Notes under the pieces: model-generated
The model's input: only the letters and a program-made list of their open reading frames with translations
What the model was told of the DNA's origin: nothing
Databases searched by the model: none
Program-made: the position numbers and the translations under genes
Assembly (NCBI GenBank): GCA_011390085.1
Contig: JAABTB010000069.1
Span: forward strand, 1 to 8,455
Length of the DNA stretch: 8,455 nt
Direction: 5' to 3'
Source: Desulfobacula sp.
GTDB lineage: Bacteria > Desulfobacterota > Desulfobacteria > Desulfobacterales > Desulfobacteraceae
In this document: positions 5,918-8,455 of the stretch, one piece after another
Position numbering within the stretch: position 1 is the stretch's first letter
How the letters are laid out: each line of letters starts with the position of its first letter

Positions 5918-8257
5918 ATGAAAAAATCTGTTAAGAATAAAAAAAAACCGGCTTGGCGTTTTTTCGGTCTTCTGATTATTGTCTGCCTCTTCTTTTTAGG
6001 GGGTGCCGGAGTAGCGACCGTCCTCTATCTTGCCAATCTGACGGAAGGCATGGATAAACGGTTTGCCGGCCGCCTCTGGGATCTTCCCTCAAAGATTTAT
6101 TCCGACATCACTCTGCTTTACCCCGGTCAAGCCTTGAATCCCCCTCTTTTGCTCGAAAAGCTGGATCGTTTAGGATATCGGCCGGTTTCAGGCACCCCTT
6201 CCCGGCCGGGGGAAATGCGTTTTTCAAAGACAGCCCTTGAGATCTATCTTCATGAGTTTCACTCGCCCTTTCATGAGCAGCAAAGCGCCTCGGTATGGGT
6301 TGGGCTCAAAGACTCCCGGGTGACCTCCATCACCCGGAGCGATATGGATACAAAAGGGGCTATACTGGAACTGGAACCCGAAGTATTGATGCTTTATTAC
6401 GGACCGGACCGGGAACGCCGGCAACTGATTTCCATCGGCCAACTGCCGGCGCATCTCCTTCATTCGGTGATGGCAGCGGAAGATCGTGGGTTTTATGACC
6501 ATTCCGGTATTGAAATACGGGGGATTTTACGGGCACTGTTCACCAATATCAAGGAATGGGGAATCAGCCAGGGCGGCTCCACCATCACCCAGCAACTGGC
6601 TAAAAATTATTTTCTGACGCCGGAGCGGACCTTGAGCCGCAAATTCAAGGAACTCCTCATTGCCGGGATCCTGGAATATAAATTCGACAAGGACACAATC
6701 CTGGAAATGTATTTGAATGAAATTTATTTCGGCCAGGAGGGGCCGGTTTCCATCAACGGCATTGGTGAGGCCTCCCGGTTCTTTTTTGATAAATCCGCCG
6801 CAGACCTGTCCGTGTCCGAGTCTGCGGTCCTGGCCGGGTTGATCAAGGCCCCCAATTCATTTTCACCGCACCGGAATCTTGAGCGCTGCACGGCCCGACG
6901 AAACGACGTGCTGGAGGCCATGCATAAAAACGGGTGGCTTACGGCAGAATCGCTCGAGGAAGAAAAGGCCAAGATAGTCAAACCGGCGCCCTATCGCGGC
7001 TACCACCAGCAGGCCCCGTATTTTATGGATTATCTCACCGGGCAGTTGACCAGCCTCTACAGCCGTGAAACCTTGTCCAGCGAGGGGTTGTCCATTTTTA
7101 CCACCATTGATACAGAAGTCCAGTCGGCGGCGGAAAAGGCTTTGAAGAAGGGCCTTGAACGCCTGGAAGCCGCCAACCCGGCCCTGAAACGGCAGAATCC
7201 GGGGGAAAGCCTTCAAGGTGCCGTCATTGTCATGCAGCCGAAAACCGGGTATATCCTGGCCATGGTGGGCGGCAGGGACTACGGCGTCAGCCAGTTCAAC
7301 CGGGCCGTCCAGGCCAGGCGTCAGCCGGGAAGCGCTTTTAAACCCTTTGTCTATCTGGCGGCATTGGATCAATATACCGCCGTATCCATGCTGGATAATT
7401 CTCCCCAGACCTTCATGGTAAACAGCCAACCCTGGACACCGAAAAACTATTATGCCCAGGCAGAGCCGGTGGTCAGTTTCAGAAAAGCCCTGGCCCAGTC
7501 TCAGAACCTGGCCACGGTGAACCTGGCCTACGGCATGGGTCTTGACCGGATTACCCAAATCGCCCGGACCTTTCATTTTTCTGCTCCGGATGATCCTTAT
7601 CCGTCCATGGCACTAGGCACCCTGGAAGTGGAGCCCCTGTCCCTTGCCCGGGCCTATTGTGTATTCCCGGCCGACGGGGTGCTTCCTTTTCCGCTGTCCA
7701 TTCGGGAAGTGGCGGATACCGGCGGCAAGACCATCGAAAGCCGCCATGCCACCATCGAACGCTTGACCACCCCGGCCAAGGCCTATATGATGAGTGATCT
7801 CATGCGGGATGTGGTGCGTGACGGCACGGCACGGTCATTGAAACAAATGGGCGTGACCTGGCCGGTGGCCGGAAAAACCGGAACCACCAATGATTCCCAG
7901 GATGCCTGGTTTGTGGGGTATACCCCGAACCTGACGGCCCTGGTCTGGGTTGGATTTGACAACAATGACTCGATCAAGGCAACCGGCGCGACGGCTGCCC
8001 TTCCCATCTGGGCCGACCTGATGAAAGCCTTGCCCCAGTACGTATCCGGGGAATGGCTGCCCCTGCCGTCGGGGATTGAAACCCTGACCATCTGCGCCGA
8101 CAGCAGAGAAATTGCAAGGGAAGGCTGCTGTCCCGGGGTCATGGAAGAGATCTTTCTTTCGGAAAATCAGCCGGAGACTCTCTGCCGTCAACACGAATGC
8201 TCTTCAAATCTTGAAAAGGTCTGGAATGAAATTAAAAAAATATTGCCCTCATTTTAA
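5918..8257 (+). CDS. mrcB: Penicillin-binding protein 1B (bifunctional class A PBP)
   Basis: A 779-residue enzyme that polymerises lipid II into glycan strands and cross-links peptides in the periplasm, anchored in the inner membrane. Order (numbered from ATG 5918): short basic cytoplasmic tail, one membrane helix (about 14-39), UB2H domain (about 67-154, opened by RLWDLPSKIYSDI), then GT51 transglycosylase. GT51 has the catalytic Glu in AAEDRGFYDH (E188), GGSTITQQLAKN, and KELLIA followed by ILEMYLNEIYFGQ. The transpeptidase has nucleophile S472 in PGSAFKPF, SQN (528-530) and KTGTT (653-657). All active residues are present. UB2H marks the PBP1b type, not PBP1a. The tail has five cysteines and ends near CRQHEC. 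The frame also allows GTG at 5900; neither start has a strong ribosome site, and I prefer the ATG just before the basic tail. Its end overlaps a lipoprotein gene by 32 bases. Confidence 0.93.
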   Translation: MKKSVKNKKKPAWRFFGLLIIVCLFFLGGAGVATVLYLANLTEGMDKRFAGRLWDLPSKIYSDITLLYPGQALNPPLLLEKLDRLGYRPVSGTPSRPGEMRFSKTALEIYLHEFHSPFHEQQSASVWVGLKDSRVTSITRSDMDTKGAILELEPEVLMLYYGPDRERRQLISIGQLPAHLLHSVMAAEDRGFYDHSGIEIRGILRALFTNIKEWGISQGGSTITQQLAKNYFLTPERTLSRKFKELLIAGILEYKFDKDTILEMYLNEIYFGQEGPVSINGIGEASRFFFDKSAADLSVSESAVLAGLIKAPNSFSPHRNLERCTARRNDVLEAMHKNGWLTAESLEEEKAKIVKPAPYRGYHQQAPYFMDYLTGQLTSLYSRETLSSEGLSIFTTIDTEVQSAAEKALKKGLERLEAANPALKRQNPGESLQGAVIVMQPKTGYILAMVGGRDYGVSQFNRAVQARRQPGSAFKPFVYLAALDQYTAVSMLDNSPQTFMVNSQPWTPKNYYAQAEPVVSFRKALAQSQNLATVNLAYGMGLDRITQIARTFHFSAPDDPYPSMALGTLEVEPLSLARAYCVFPADGVLPFPLSIREVADTGGKTIESRHATIERLTTPAKAYMMSDLMRDVVRDGTARSLKQMGVTWPVAGKTGTTNDSQDAWFVGYTPNLTALVWVGFDNNDSIKATGATAALPIWADLMKALPQYVSGEWLPLPSGIETLTICADSREIAREGCCPGVMEEIFLSENQPETLCRQHECSSNLEKVWNEIKKILPSF

Positions 8258-8455
8258 ATGGGCTCTCATTGTCATGGGTCTGATTTTCCTGACCGGTTGC
8301 TCAGCCCTGACGCCGAAACCGGCTCCCGAACCTGAAAAGACCGAGGTGGGCCGTCACCTTCCCCCAGAAGAAATCAGTCCGGAGCCGCAGTCTAAATCAA
8401 TGGAAGAACCATTGGTCATAAAGCCTCTTCCCCCTAAAAAAGAAAGACCGAGATC
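8226..8455 (+). CDS. Outer-membrane lipoprotein, candidate PBP1b partner (3' end cut)
   Basis: The 76 visible codons start with a lipoprotein signal: MKLKK, a hydrophobic stretch (about 12-22), and the lipobox LTGC, with C25 as the lipidated residue. Serine follows the cysteine, so Lol export to the outer membrane is expected. After it comes a flexible linker rich in Pro, Glu and Lys (PKPAPEPEKTE, then KPLPPKKE), of the kind that spans the periplasm. The ATG has AAGG 6 nt upstream and lies inside the last 32 bases of mrcB in another frame, so the two genes should be co-transcribed and translationally coupled. Such a pairing with PBP1b suggests an activator like LpoP of Pseudomonas (a TPR lipoprotein) or, by function, LpoB of E. 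coli. The folded domain is beyond the window, so this role is inferred. Confidence 0.8.
   Translation, partial: MKLKKYCPHFKWALIVMGLIFLTGCSALTPKPAPEPEKTEVGRHLPPEEISPEPQSKSMEEPLVIKPLPPKKERPR

Noticed and set aside
6863..7576. A 237-codon minus-strand frame opposite mrcB.
   Set aside because: It is a shadow of the conserved transpeptidase and GT51 coding sequence; no start signal or motif.

Overview
The window looks like a chromosomal piece of an anaerobic, Gram-negative bacterium, most likely a sulfate-reducing Desulfobacterota (Desulfobacteraceae-like). This is an inference. It rests on a moderately GC-rich coding style, a QueG-like double-[4Fe-4S] protein, a DUF3795 start, a nitrogenase nifH remnant, and a PBP1b plus outer-membrane lipoprotein pair. 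No rRNA, tRNA, CRISPR array or intact mobile element was seen.

Left part (1-3829, minus strand): a tightly spaced three-gene operon. It reads, in transcription order, a ThDP-dependent acetolactate-synthase-like enzyme, an FAD-dependent oxidoreductase with a Cys-rich insert, and a Nif3-like metal protein cut by the window start. Gaps are 41 and 23 nt, and the two downstream genes have clear Shine-Dalgarno sites. A GntR/FCD regulator (3830-4516, plus strand) is divergent from it. Between them lies a very AT-rich region of about 390 bp. It holds one good sigma70-type promoter in each direction, and the same 15-bp sequence (AAACTTAATTAAATT) abuts the -10 box of both. A perfect 12-bp inverted repeat lies upstream of the regulator promoter. 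The simplest reading is a self-regulated catabolic cassette controlled by an unusual GntR protein that binds AT-rich DNA. The substrate is not evident.

Middle part (4517-5865): a scar-like stretch. A decayed 5' piece of nifH lies on the minus strand, with the frame lost at an A-run, and its recognisable sequence stops exactly at a perfect GC hairpin. It is followed by about 250 bp with no gene, then a 39-codon DUF3795 N-terminal fragment whose end overlaps a QueG-like iron-sulfur protein gene.

Right part (5866-8455, plus strand): a complete bifunctional class A penicillin-binding protein of the PBP1b type (UB2H domain, GT51 transglycosylase, transpeptidase). Its last 32 bases overlap the start of a lipoprotein gene that runs off the window. 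This layout resembles PBP1b genes paired with a lipoprotein activator.
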